Part shown: positions 40,501-49,689 of the stretch, in pieces
Numbering within the stretch: the first letter of the stretch is position 1
Layout: each line of letters begins with the position of its first letter
Translations under genes and position numbers: made by a program
Origin: JAVBSX01 sp051660685
Lineage (GTDB): Bacteria; Planctomycetota; Planctomycetia; Pirellulales; Thermoguttaceae
DNA length: 64,000 bases
Assembly: GCA_051660685.1 (NCBI GenBank)
Contig: JBOFQB010000111.1
Span: 1 to 64,000, forward strand
Direction: 5' to 3'
Notes under the pieces: generated by a model
Databases searched by the model: none
The model's input: only the letters and a program-made list of their open reading frames with translations
Told to the model about the DNA's origin: nothing

Positions 40501-43057
40501 TCTGCAACCGGGAGAGAAACTTCTGTTGATGTTTTGCTCGATAATCCAACAATCGATAAGTGATTATTTTCACCCAATCGCAGAAAAACATCGCAATGAG
40601 GTTGTATCCCCAGACAACACCGACGAGGGTCCAGGGTAAGGGGGGGACCAACCAACCGAATCCCGACATGAGAGCAGCAAAAATCTGGGTTCCAACAATT
40701 GCCGAAAGTAGTATCCAACTGGGATAAGGTCGGAAAAAGAAACAGGACGGATTGCGTGTGACAAACAGCAAAAGATGTCCCCCAACAACAAGTTGCAAAA
40801 ACGTCATTGTCTGCAACATATCAACGGTCATTTCAACACCAAAGAAGGTTCCTTTGGATTGAATGACGTATAAACCGATACAGAACAGCAATAAGGTTTG
40901 GAGGAGCGAGAACAAACCGAGGACGGAGGAGACGCAAAGAACCCGGCCCATTTTCCAACGAAGGGGTTTCTGCGAAATCGGCGTATTATCATACGCAATA
41001 CTCATAATCGGAATATCATCCAACAGGGCAAGAGCAATAATCATGATTGCGGTTAGAGGAATGACTTTGGGAAAGAGAATGACACAGAGGACGACGAAGA
41101 CCATGATGTCCAGACTCATTGCGATTCGATACAGAACGTAACTTTTCATTCGCTCAAAAATCTGTCGGGCCGTTGTAATCGCCCGAATAATAACGCTCAA
41201 TCCCGGTTCCGTCAAAATCAATGCGGCTGCTGCGCGAGCTGCATCTGTTGCTCCTGAAACCGCAATCCCAGCATCCGCCTGTTTCAGCGCGGGCGCATCA
41301 TTCACTCCATCTCCCGTCATTGCAACAATATGACCTCGTTTTTGCAACGCTTTGACAATACCATACTTGTGTTCGGGGAAAACACGGCCAAATCCGTCCG
41401 CCCTCTCAATTAACTCCGCCGTTGCATCCGAAATATGATCGACATCTTTACTGGTAAAAACATCCGTCGCTTTCAAAATATGCGTCCCCATTCCCAATCG
41501 CCCGGAGATTTCCGACGCAATCGCAATATCATCCCCCGTCACCATTTTAACACTCAGCCCCTGTTCCTTCGCTTGAGCAATCGTTTCCGCCGAATCATCT
41601 CGCGGGGGATCAAACATCGGCAATAATCCGAGCAATTCCCAACTCTTCCCTTCATCTGAACTTCGCGCAACCCCCAATGTTCGGTATCCCTTGCCCGCAA
41701 ATTCATTGACAATTTCTGCGACTTTCTTTTTCGTTTCCTCATCAAGGGTACTCATTTCCACAATCACCTGAGGAGCCCCTTTCGTGAAACACCAACTCTT
41801 TCCGTCCGGTCCCCTCACCGTACTTTCTGTCCGTTTCGTAACCGGATCAAAAGGTACATACTTCGTCATTTGATATTGATTGAGAACCGATTTGTCGTTC
41901 AGCCCTTTCAAAACCGTCAAATCAATTGCATCATCACTGTTCTGCTTGCTCGCAAGAGCACCTGCCAAAATACACTCCTGAGCATCCTGCGTCCCAAAAA
42001 GTTGCGGTTCACCCAATGTCAACTGATTCTTCGTCAAGGTTCCCGTTTTATCTGAACATAAAATGTCAACACCGGCAATTTCCTCAATCGATTGCAATCG
42101 AGCGACAATTGCTTTGTAACGCGACATGGTAAGAGCGCCGAGTGCTAATGCAATGGAAAGAACAGCCGGCATTGCAACGGGAATGGATGCAACGGCGAGA
42201 ATGAGGACGAATTTAACCAGTTCAAGCACTTTATGAACGGTAATACCTCCTGTTGAAGCATCATCGCGGAAAAGAACAACGAGACTCATGATCACGCAGA
42301 GAATCGCCGCCATAATAATGAGAAAGTTCCCAACTCGCAAAACGGTTTGTTGAAAATGAGAAACATTTCCTGCCGATCCAACCAGTTTGGCGGTTTTGCC
42401 GAAAAACGAATAAACACCTGTTGCGGTTACGATTGCATTCATTTCCCCTTGTTTGACAATGGAGCCGGAATAGGCGACATCGCCGATTTTTTTACTGACG
42501 GGGAGAGATTCCCCGGTTAAGGCGGACTGATCGGCACTCAGGTATTCCCCAGAAATCAATTTGACATCAGCGGGAATGACATCACCAAGTTTCAGGAGAA
42601 TGACATCGCCCGGGACTAGGGTGTCGGCGTTGATCTGTATCCACTTTCCATCTCGCAACGCTTTTGCTTTAAGGGCGAGACCTTTTTTAAGAGCAGCGAG
42701 CGCATTTCCGGCTTTGTGTTCTTCCCAAAAACCAATCAGGGCGTTAAAAAGCAAAAGAGCGGTTATGACGATGAAGTCGCGGACATCTCCGGCGATAATG
42801 GAGAGGATTGCAGCTGCTTCGATCATCCAAGGAATGGGTCCCCAGAACATTTCGAGAAACTGCATGAGCGCACTTTGTTTTTTCTCTTCAAGGGCGTTTT
42901 TGCCGCATTGTGTCAGACGTTGGGCTGCTTCGGTCGTACTCAACCCCTGATCGGTCGTCGATAATTGCGCATAAACCTCATTGAGCGGTATTTTTCCAAC
43001 CGCTTCTGAATCGAGCATGTAGGGAACGTTTTGCGTTTTATTGATGTTACCTGACAT
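40496..43057 (-). CDS. P-type (P3A) proton-exporting ATPase
   Basis: Membrane ATPase of 853 aa, plasma-membrane H+-ATPase type. The phosphorylated aspartate is D336 in CSDKTGTLT, the actuator motif is TGES at 181-184, and the hinge is MTGDGVNDAPALKQADAGIAV. M4 contains PVAMPAVLS, and the cation-site segment LALLDDIPIMSIAYDN in M6 is typical of P3A pumps. About ten membrane segments. It exports protons (possibly other monovalent cations) at ATP cost. ATG 43057 is chosen because AAAGGA lies eight bases upstream; an in-frame ATG six codons earlier is less well placed. It forms a same-strand group with the ArsB/NhaD-like transporter and PPK2, separated by repeats. Confidence 0.93.
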   Translation of the reverse strand: MSGNINKTQNVPYMLDSEAVGKIPLNEVYAQLSTTDQGLSTTEAAQRLTQCGKNALEEKKQSALMQFLEMFWGPIPWMIEAAAILSIIAGDVRDFIVITALLLFNALIGFWEEHKAGNALAALKKGLALKAKALRDGKWIQINADTLVPGDVILLKLGDVIPADVKLISGEYLSADQSALTGESLPVSKKIGDVAYSGSIVKQGEMNAIVTATGVYSFFGKTAKLVGSAGNVSHFQQTVLRVGNFLIIMAAILCVIMSLVVLFRDDASTGGITVHKVLELVKFVLILAVASIPVAMPAVLSIALALGALTMSRYKAIVARLQSIEEIAGVDILCSDKTGTLTKNQLTLGEPQLFGTQDAQECILAGALASKQNSDDAIDLTVLKGLNDKSVLNQYQMTKYVPFDPVTKRTESTVRGPDGKSWCFTKGAPQVIVEMSTLDEETKKKVAEIVNEFAGKGYRTLGVARSSDEGKSWELLGLLPMFDPPRDDSAETIAQAKEQGLSVKMVTGDDIAIASEISGRLGMGTHILKATDVFTSKDVDHISDATAELIERADGFGRVFPEHKYGIVKALQKRGHIVAMTGDGVNDAPALKQADAGIAVSGATDAARAAAALILTEPGLSVIIRAITTARQIFERMKSYVLYRIAMSLDIMVFVVLCVILFPKVIPLTAIMIIALALLDDIPIMSIAYDNTPISQKPLRWKMGRVLCVSSVLGLFSLLQTLLLFCIGLYVIQSKGTFFGVEMTVDMLQTMTFLQLVVGGHLLLFVTRNPSCFFFRPYPSWILLSAIVGTQIFAALMSGFGWLVPPLPWTLVGVVWGYNLIAMFFCDWVKIITYRLLDYRAKHQQKFLSRLQR

Positions 43058-43103
43058 AAATCGTCCTTTCACCATTTGAATAAAAGTACGCGGTTATACA
43101 ACT

Positions 43104-43220
43104 TTTGTAGTCCTGTAGGGACGACCTAATTGTAGCCCGGGGTGAAGGGAGCATAAGCGACCGCAACCCCGGGTTATGCGGGCCCCCCAACAAAACAAGC
43201 TCCGCTAGGAGCGACCTAAT
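43104..43220. repeat. Composite CCCGGG repeat cluster, family B copy 6
   Basis: GTCCTGTAGGGACGACC, GTAGCCCGGGGTGAAGG...GCAACCCCGGGTTATG and CTCCGCTAGGAGCGACC. It runs without gap into family A copy 6. Confidence 0.78.
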
Positions 43221-43293
43221 GTTTAGCCGCGATACAACGTATCGCGCGTTCTGGACTTTCAATACGCGCGGAACGTTGTTCCTCGGCTAAACG
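43221..43293. repeat. Double-hairpin repeat, family A copy 6
   Basis: GTTTAGCCGCGATACAACGTATCGC half, TTCTGGACTTTCAAT centre, GCGCGGAACGTTGTTCCTCGGC half. It lies 12 bases from the stop of the following minus-strand transporter gene. Confidence 0.82.
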
Positions 43294-43305
43294 ACCTTCT
43301 ACCTT

Positions 43306-44604
43306 CTATCCTGCAAACAGACGGATCCAACCGAGCAGAATCAGCATGGAGAGAACCGTTACAGGAGCTCCGTATTTAAGGAATTCCCAAAAAGTGATTC
43401 GCAAGTTGAAACTTTCGGCACATTGAACCGTTATGATATTGGCCAAACTGCCGATAATGAGCAGATTTCCGGCAAAAGCGTTGGAAAGAGCTAAAGCGTA
43501 ACAATTCAACGGTTCCGACATGTCCATAACCTTGACAAGAAGCATCACGGCTGCTGAATTGTTAATGCAATTGCTTAAAACTCCTGAAAGGAGGGTCAGT
43601 TGAATCGGATCGTTCACGTCAATATGGTGTCGTCCGAGAAATTCCAACAGACGTTGGGCCAAACCGGATTGGACAAAGGTCCCGACGACGACGAAAAGGG
43701 AGATGAAAAGGACGAGCAATTGCCAATTGACCAATTGGAGAACGCGACGACTGGAGAGTCTATGACTACAAAGGAGCAGACCGGCTCCTGTTAAGGCAAC
43801 GAGATAATGGGGGACGGAACTGGAAACGAAGAGAATGACTAGGATGAAAAGGATGCCGGTTCCCTTGATTGTCCGCCAATAATTAAAGGGGAGTTCGATC
43901 ACGGGGGTCGAACCGACCGGGGTTGCGTCTGTACTGTTTTCCTGTTCAGCAACGCATTGAACTTGCCGGAATTTCTTATGTCCGATCCAATAAACAATGA
44001 TGTAGCAAAGGAGGAGGGAAAGTAGGACGGGGAGAGAAGCGAAAAGCATGTAGGGACCGAATGAGATGTGACCGAGTTGACCGACCAGAACATTTTGCGC
44101 GTTTCCGATAATGGTCAGCGCACAACCAATGTTAGATGCAAGGGCGAGCGCAATCAGGAAGGGGATTGGGTTAAGGTTTTTCTGAAGAAGAGAGGAGGTA
44201 ATAACCGGCGCAACGGCGATTACGACGACATCATTATTGAGAAAAGCTGAGAGCAGACCTCCCAACGCGATCAGGACCGCGAGAAAGAGGGCGGGACGGT
44301 TGAGGAGGGGGTCCAGAATCGTGTTAGCGATCCAACGATAGAAACCGGCGAAATGCAATTGTGCGGCGATCACCATAAGGGCGAACAGGAGAAGGATGGA
44401 CGCCATATCGACGGATTCGACCGCTTGGGGCAAGGTGATACATCCAAGAGCGAGCATTCCGATTGCCCCTAAAAGGGCAATCCCGGTTCGATCCAGTTTC
44501 AGAAAAAACCAATGACCGACTGCCAATCCGAAATAGGTTATAAGGAAGACAATCAGGGTGATAATTTCCGTGTTGCTCAATTCCGTCGGGGATAAAGGAG
44601 TCAT
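43306..44604 (-). CDS. ArsB/NhaD (ion transporter) superfamily permease
   Basis: Integral membrane protein of 432 aa with about eleven to twelve hydrophobic segments. Two internally related halves each contain a helix break rich in Asn and small residues: FLNNDVVVIAVAPVI (near 120) and NCINNSAAVMLLV (near 350). This matches the CitMHS/ArsB/NhaD superfamily. GNAQNVLVGQLG and GSLANIITVQCA are the paired binding-loop segments. The substrate could be Na+/H+, arsenite, or organic or inorganic anions; nothing decides it. ATG 44604. It follows the PPK2 gene on the same strand after 42 bases, suggesting co-transcription. Confidence 0.82.
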   Translation of the reverse strand: MTPLSPTELSNTEIITLIVFLITYFGLAVGHWFFLKLDRTGIALLGAIGMLALGCITLPQAVESVDMASILLLFALMVIAAQLHFAGFYRWIANTILDPLLNRPALFLAVLIALGGLLSAFLNNDVVVIAVAPVITSSLLQKNLNPIPFLIALALASNIGCALTIIGNAQNVLVGQLGHISFGPYMLFASLPVLLSLLLCYIIVYWIGHKKFRQVQCVAEQENSTDATPVGSTPVIELPFNYWRTIKGTGILFILVILFVSSSVPHYLVALTGAGLLLCSHRLSSRRVLQLVNWQLLVLFISLFVVVGTFVQSGLAQRLLEFLGRHHIDVNDPIQLTLLSGVLSNCINNSAAVMLLVKVMDMSEPLNCYALALSNAFAGNLLIIGSLANIITVQCAESFNLRITFWEFLKYGAPVTVLSMLILLGWIRLFAG

Positions 44605-44646
44605 CTTCGACCTTGTTGACTTTCTTGTGGTCCTTCCTGCAAAAAA

Positions 44647-45711
44647 TCACGTCTTTTTCCGTCCGGGATTCTTCTTTTTTTTATCCTTGCAACATTTTTC
44701 TGATTTTGTTGAACAATCACATTGATTGGGGGGACAGGAACAATCATTCCGGGAAGGATCGCAACACGTTGGGGCGTTTCCGGCTTCTTCATCTGCCCTA
44801 TTTTCATCTTCTTTTGTGAGGGACTTTGTTGCAGAATGAAGTGAATGAGCGGAATGATTGGATTGGGAGGAGTCTTGTTGTTGCACATCCTGATGATAGA
44901 GCCGACGAATTTCCTCAATGTTGACGGTTGCAGGAGGAAGGGCCGGATTCATTTTTTCAAACGTTTCAACAAGAATTTTTGATATGGCGTAATTGCGGAA
45001 TTTTTTGTTGTTGGAAGGGATCACAAACCAGGGTGCATGTTCGGTCGAACAAACGCCAATTGCTTCACCAAATGCTTCCATGTAATCATCCCAGTATTCC
45101 CGTTCCCTATAATCACTATCCGAAATTTTCCAGTGTTTCGCCGGATCATCAAGACGGGAACCAAATCGTTTTAATTGTTCCTCCTTGCTGATATGAAGGA
45201 AAAACTTGACAATGGTTGTATTATTGTTGTGCAACAATTTCTCAAAATCGTTGATAGATTCGAGATGTTTTTTCAAGGTTTTTCCGCGAACATGACCGTG
45301 AACGCGACCGGCGAGGACGTCTTCATAATGAGAGCGGTTGAAGATAACGACTTCTCCATGATGAGGGGCAACCCGATGTTCCCGCCAAAGAAAATCATGG
45401 GATGCTTCAAGAGGGGTTGGGACTTTGAAGGATTGCGAGCGACAACCTTGAGGGTTCATTGCCGAAAGAACATTGTTGATTGTCCCATCTTTTCCTCCTG
45501 CATCAAGGGCTTGTAAGACAATGAGGAGCGACTGTTTATTTTCGGCGTAAAGTTTGTATTGAAAATCGAAAAGTTTTTTGGCATATTTCGCCATTTTTTC
45601 CTTTAAGATTTCGTGATCGGGACAACCATAATCTTTTTCGTCGGGCGAGAATTTTTTCAGATTGATTTTAACACCGGACGATTTGACACAAAACTTATCG
45701 TAAAGATTCAT
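44647..45711 (-). CDS. ppk2: Polyphosphate kinase 2 with cysteine-rich C-terminal tail
   Basis: PPK2-family polyphosphate:nucleotide phosphotransferase (354 aa). The Walker A-like QALDAGGKDGTI is at 68-78 with core GGKDG at 72-76. Further motifs are FNRSHYEDVL near 125-133, the lid with RVHG and KTLKKHL, and WKISDSDYREREYWDDY near 194-210. It moves phosphate between polyphosphate and nucleotides. The family fold ends near 275. The remaining ~80 residues are unusual: a Ser/His/Asp-rich linker and a tail with eight cysteines (316, 317, 324, 326, 331, 333, 340, 341) and a final KDKKKK basic stretch. ATG 45711 is preferred because AAGGAG lies five bases before it. Confidence 0.92.
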   Translation of the reverse strand: MNLYDKFCVKSSGVKINLKKFSPDEKDYGCPDHEILKEKMAKYAKKLFDFQYKLYAENKQSLLIVLQALDAGGKDGTINNVLSAMNPQGCRSQSFKVPTPLEASHDFLWREHRVAPHHGEVVIFNRSHYEDVLAGRVHGHVRGKTLKKHLESINDFEKLLHNNNTTIVKFFLHISKEEQLKRFGSRLDDPAKHWKISDSDYREREYWDDYMEAFGEAIGVCSTEHAPWFVIPSNNKKFRNYAISKILVETFEKMNPALPPATVNIEEIRRLYHQDVQQQDSSQSNHSAHSLHSATKSLTKEDENRADEEAGNAPTCCDPSRNDCSCPPNQCDCSTKSEKCCKDKKKKNPGRKKT

Positions 45712-46222
45712 CACTGCTCCTTTGGTCTTTGCTGGTCGGCTCAATCATTTGAAAAAACACCCGTTCATTCGCCAATCCCCCTTTAAGACCTCGATGTCGT
45801 CGTCTTTTCAGGAAAGACCAACTCGCAAATACCTTATTTCGTCGAGTCGGCGTTTTGGAGAATAGAACGATCCGAAGTCCCATGTTCTCGGCTGAAAATC
45901 TGTATTTTCGCACAAATTTTGAAAATGGAAATCAAAACCCGATTGACAAGGGGACTTACGCAGTTGCCAAATTATAGACCTGTCAACTGAAAATTCAACT
46001 GAAAAAAACCAAAAATTGCACAAGAACCGGCTCACAATCCCGGGTTGATCGGATGATACCCCGTTCACCAGCAAAAAACAAAGTGTAGAGGATAGGAGGT
46101 AGACAATAGGGAAATGAGAAATGAAGGACAACGGCAAGACGCCGTTTTTTTCAATCATTTGCCCTTCCTCCCTATTCCCCAGTCCTTCTCCCCAAACCCC
46201 TCATTCCTTACCTTCCTCGTAC
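45712..46222. other. Spacer between ppk2 and the GH38 gene
   Basis: No gene is recognised in 511 bases. An open 72-codon minus-strand frame around 45700-45910 has no family resemblance and overlaps the ppk2 start. The right part (46083-46208) contains two opposed heptamer tracts. The ppk2 promoter should lie at the left end. Confidence 0.5.
46083..46208. repeat. Two opposed heptamer tracts
   Basis: GGATAGGAGGTAGACAATAGGG (46088 onward) faces CCTCCCTATTCCCCAGTCC and CCCCAAACCCC (46165 onward). They could pair across a ~50-base loop downstream of the GH38 gene, as a terminator-like structure. Confidence 0.5.
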
Positions 46223-49200
46223 TTATTCGGCTCGAATGACAATCATGTCCAAGGGGTCAATCGTAATGGACCCGGAAATCGTTTCCAACCTCTCTTCAAG
46301 AGGATTCGAGAGATACAAATTCGGTTGATACGATTCACCTTTACTGAAAAAGTCGAGCGAAACGGTTTGTGCAACATCGGTCGGATTGTACAGACGGACA
46401 AAAAGGCCGGGACCGTAAGGGGAATCCGCCTTTTTGCCCCATTCCCGACACGGTTTGACCCGCGTTATCACCACATTGGCATTGTCGGGTTTCACCAATT
46501 GTGAGGTGATGTCAGATCGTCTCACACTTCGCGCAAAATGCTGCGATTTTGCAGCATCGTATTTTCCAAGATAAGGACGAATTGCGTAAGAACAGACCAA
46601 ACGACCATCTTGTCCTGCTTTGTAATTCGTTTCCCAATGATTGTTGCAAACCCAACTGTAAAGCGTTCCGTTGGGGTCAATATGTTCTCTCCATTGTGAC
46701 AAATCCTTGTTCCAAGCGTCCGTAAATAAAACGGGCGCAAACTGCATCATCGGAACATCAATCGTAACCCAATCGACACCGAAATCGTCATTAGCGAGAT
46801 TACAGAATCGTTGAACACAATAAAAATTCCGGTTTGCGCCCGGGAGTTGGTCCTTTTCAACTTCGACGATTGCCCAAGGTGTGTCAACTCTCCATTTTCC
46901 GCCCGGAACATTAAAGGGAAAACCGAAAAATGTCCCTTCTGGTTTTCGTTCCATTTGTTTGTCCAGAACATTGGTGATGTAAACGTAATCGCAATTGTCC
47001 CGCAAATAAATGACCCGGGTTAAAGAATCACCATTTGGAACAGGAGATTGGACCCTAAGAACCGCCCCGCCCGGAATCTGTTCGGCTGAGATCATGACTC
47101 CCCCCTCATGTCTTGCCCGATTCCGATTCGCTCGACGTCCAATAATGTAGAGGTAATCGTTCAAACCCGCATTTCCATCATCGCCCGGATTAACCAGATC
47201 GGTCTCAATCCCTTGCCGTTTCAACGAAACAATTGCCCCGGTTTTCGGATCAACTTTTAAGGTCAATAAACCGTTGGAGATGATCCCTTCTTCTGCGTTT
47301 GCAACCGTTTGGTCCGTTGTTGCACCTGAAAGAGAAAGAATCGGTTCTTCAAGAAAACCTTGCAGTTCATCCACATAATACGTCAGTTTGCCCGCATCTT
47401 TGACCGCCCGGTTTGCATACGCCTGTTTGTAATCATCCTGCTGCTTCACAAAATCACTGTCCGGCTCGGAAATACTATTATGCGCCCCCCAAGTATGTTC
47501 GTCATACATGATAATGTCCGTCCAGTTGGAATCAAACAGCCCCAAATGTTCGGGATACAATTTTGGGTTGTTGATCGCCCAAAGTGTTTCCGCCCAAAGT
47601 AACAGGTCTTTTGCCCGACGATTGAGCGCGGTTGCGTCCGAAGTGCTCGCTGCTCCATCTTCCCAATACGGCGTAATGTCCCCTTGTACAACCGGCAATT
47701 CCGAACCATATCGTTTTTCAAAATCCTTCATAAAGGTGCTGTTTCTCGACATCACCAACTTGGGATACAGATACTCCTCGTTCCATTCCTTAATCACGTC
47801 GGAAAGAACTCGGTTGGGACGACCATTATCCCCCTCGATTCCATATCGAATCGGGAGCATATCATAAGGATATTGTCGGGGTGTATCCGTTCGCGCCAAC
47901 CAATCTTGACCGTCGAGAATACCAAACATCTGTTCCGACGTAATCCGATGTCCTAATTGTTCACGATGAAACTGATGATAACCTGTATCGAGAAGATAAC
48001 AGAGGATTTTTTCTTTCCCGGACGGAGAAACCCAATAAAACGGCTTGTCCCCCCAATAATACAGACGACCAACCCGATGTCCCCCGTTCGGCCCCATTGT
48101 CATGTATTTAATCCCGCATTTCCCCAAAACAGACGCCAATCCCCAAGTGTAACCCGGGACATCGGTTTGCATTGCACTGTCGATTTCGATGTCATATTTT
48201 TTGGCAAAACGAAGTGCTTCACTGAAAAGTTCGAACAGTTCTTCATCGTTGTACATCCCGGTCATTGCTTGTGCATACATTCCGTCCAGATGCAAATCCT
48301 TATTTCGGGCTGCTTTGACAAATGCTTCTTTTTCCGAATCACTTGCCCGCTTAAAGAACTCCTCAACAGCCCACATTCCTTCAGGATGAAAGCGGAATTT
48401 CGCTTCTTCAGGATAATCTTTCGTCTCCTCAATGTACTTCAGCGCGTCCCGAATTGATTGAACCTGTCGTTCCAACACGGCGACCTGAGTATGCGTGTAT
48501 CCAACGTCCAAATGCGTTTGGTGTATGAGATGCACCTCCCATTTTCGTTCAGGTTGCAATTCCGTTTTCGCGTCAATCTTTCGTCCCTGAACATCAAGAA
48601 CCACGTTGATTTGCATGGACTTGACCGAATCGGCTTCACTGACAGGAAGGGCAACGGTTGCGAACCGTCCATGTTCTTCGGGGTTCAACATGAACCGTTG
48701 TTTTTGCGTTTCCGAACCTTCTGGAGTGTATTCAACATTTAACCAAGCCGGTTTACTGAGCAGATTACCTTGATAGTCGACCTTGATTTTTCGGGCTGCA
48801 CCATTTGGGTCCCGAAAAATTCCCCGAACAGGTGCAACGCCGATTTCCTCAATTTGGTCCGACATCACCCGGAATTTGATGCAGTCGTAAAGAAACCAAG
48901 AACCGCTAATGCTTGTCAACGTCAACACATTGCGACCGATTTTGACCGCATTTTCGGGAAAAGACACCTTGTAGGACCCCGGTTCGCTCACTTGAGGATT
49001 CGTCAGGTTTTCGTCCGACCTTGCTGTTTGCGAAGTCGGCAATAATTCCGTTTTACCGTTCAGATTCACCTCAAAAACAGGTGCTGCGCCCGCATGTCCC
49101 CAACCTTTTACCAACAATTCATAACCGCTTGTATGTTTAGGCAATTCGGTCAAATCGAAATCAATGGTGAACGTATGAACATCACGTCCGCTCCAAATAT

Positions 49201-49438
49201 CAGCGGGACCGGGATGAATGTACGACCAATCGGTTTTGCAACTGACGCAACCGATTTGGGCAACTGGATCCGTTGGAAACACTTTGCTGAAGTTGGCATA
49301 TTTGCCCGCAATTGCAAATTCCTTAAAATTCTGATCGTCTTTCCCAATCATCCAAAGGTCAGCACCATAAACAATCGGGCTGCAAAAAAGGGCGAGAACG
49401 ACCGCGCAACACCAACAGAACGTGTTCGTCAACTTCAT
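46223..49438 (-). CDS. Secreted GH38-type alpha-mannosidase with N-terminal beta domain
   Basis: Exported protein of 1071 aa with signal peptide MKLTNTFCW...IVYGA. The N-terminal ~290 residues (ADLWMIGKDDQNFKEF, WSGRDVHTFTIDFDL) resemble the beta-sandwich domain of family 4 rhamnogalacturonan lyases. A GH38-type catalytic region begins at HLIHQTHLDVGYTHTQ (zinc His/Asp), followed by HPEGMWAVEEF, MQTDVPGYTWGL (probable nucleophile Asp), YYWGDKPFYWVSP, and the C-terminal beta domains. Likely cleaves alpha-mannosides in periplasmic polysaccharide breakdown; the substrate is unproven. ATG 49438 is used because AAAGGAAA lies just upstream and it begins the signal peptide; the frame is open for 39 codons before it. 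Confidence 0.87.
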   Translation of the reverse strand: MKLTNTFCWCCAVVLALFCSPIVYGADLWMIGKDDQNFKEFAIAGKYANFSKVFPTDPVAQIGCVSCKTDWSYIHPGPADIWSGRDVHTFTIDFDLTELPKHTSGYELLVKGWGHAGAAPVFEVNLNGKTELLPTSQTARSDENLTNPQVSEPGSYKVSFPENAVKIGRNVLTLTSISGSWFLYDCIKFRVMSDQIEEIGVAPVRGIFRDPNGAARKIKVDYQGNLLSKPAWLNVEYTPEGSETQKQRFMLNPEEHGRFATVALPVSEADSVKSMQINVVLDVQGRKIDAKTELQPERKWEVHLIHQTHLDVGYTHTQVAVLERQVQSIRDALKYIEETKDYPEEAKFRFHPEGMWAVEEFFKRASDSEKEAFVKAARNKDLHLDGMYAQAMTGMYNDEELFELFSEALRFAKKYDIEIDSAMQTDVPGYTWGLASVLGKCGIKYMTMGPNGGHRVGRLYYWGDKPFYWVSPSGKEKILCYLLDTGYHQFHREQLGHRITSEQMFGILDGQDWLARTDTPRQYPYDMLPIRYGIEGDNGRPNRVLSDVIKEWNEEYLYPKLVMSRNSTFMKDFEKRYGSELPVVQGDITPYWEDGAASTSDATALNRRAKDLLLWAETLWAINNPKLYPEHLGLFDSNWTDIIMYDEHTWGAHNSISEPDSDFVKQQDDYKQAYANRAVKDAGKLTYYVDELQGFLEEPILSLSGATTDQTVANAEEGIISNGLLTLKVDPKTGAIVSLKRQGIETDLVNPGDDGNAGLNDYLYIIGRRANRNRARHEGGVMISAEQIPGGAVLRVQSPVPNGDSLTRVIYLRDNCDYVYITNVLDKQMERKPEGTFFGFPFNVPGGKWRVDTPWAIVEVEKDQLPGANRNFYCVQRFCNLANDDFGVDWVTIDVPMMQFAPVLFTDAWNKDLSQWREHIDPNGTLYSWVCNNHWETNYKAGQDGRLVCSYAIRPYLGKYDAAKSQHFARSVRRSDITSQLVKPDNANVVITRVKPCREWGKKADSPYGPGLFVRLYNPTDVAQTVSLDFFSKGESYQPNLYLSNPLEERLETISGSITIDPLDMIVIRAE

Positions 49439-49689
49439 ATCGATTTCCTTTGTGAATACAGAAAAGAGAGGGATACTGAAAACAACAGGCACTTCGGACA
49501 TCTTAAAACCACATCCCACTTGACCGCAAACACCGTAAACGATGTTATTCGGCAAGACGAGGAGTCATTTTGGGAGTTCCCAAGCACGCTCAGTATAGCA
49601 GAACAGTCCTCTGATTGCATTATGGAGAAGCAAAGCGACAAAAAATTTTTTTGAGGGGAAGTTGGGGGAAAGGAGTTTCAGAAGAAGAG

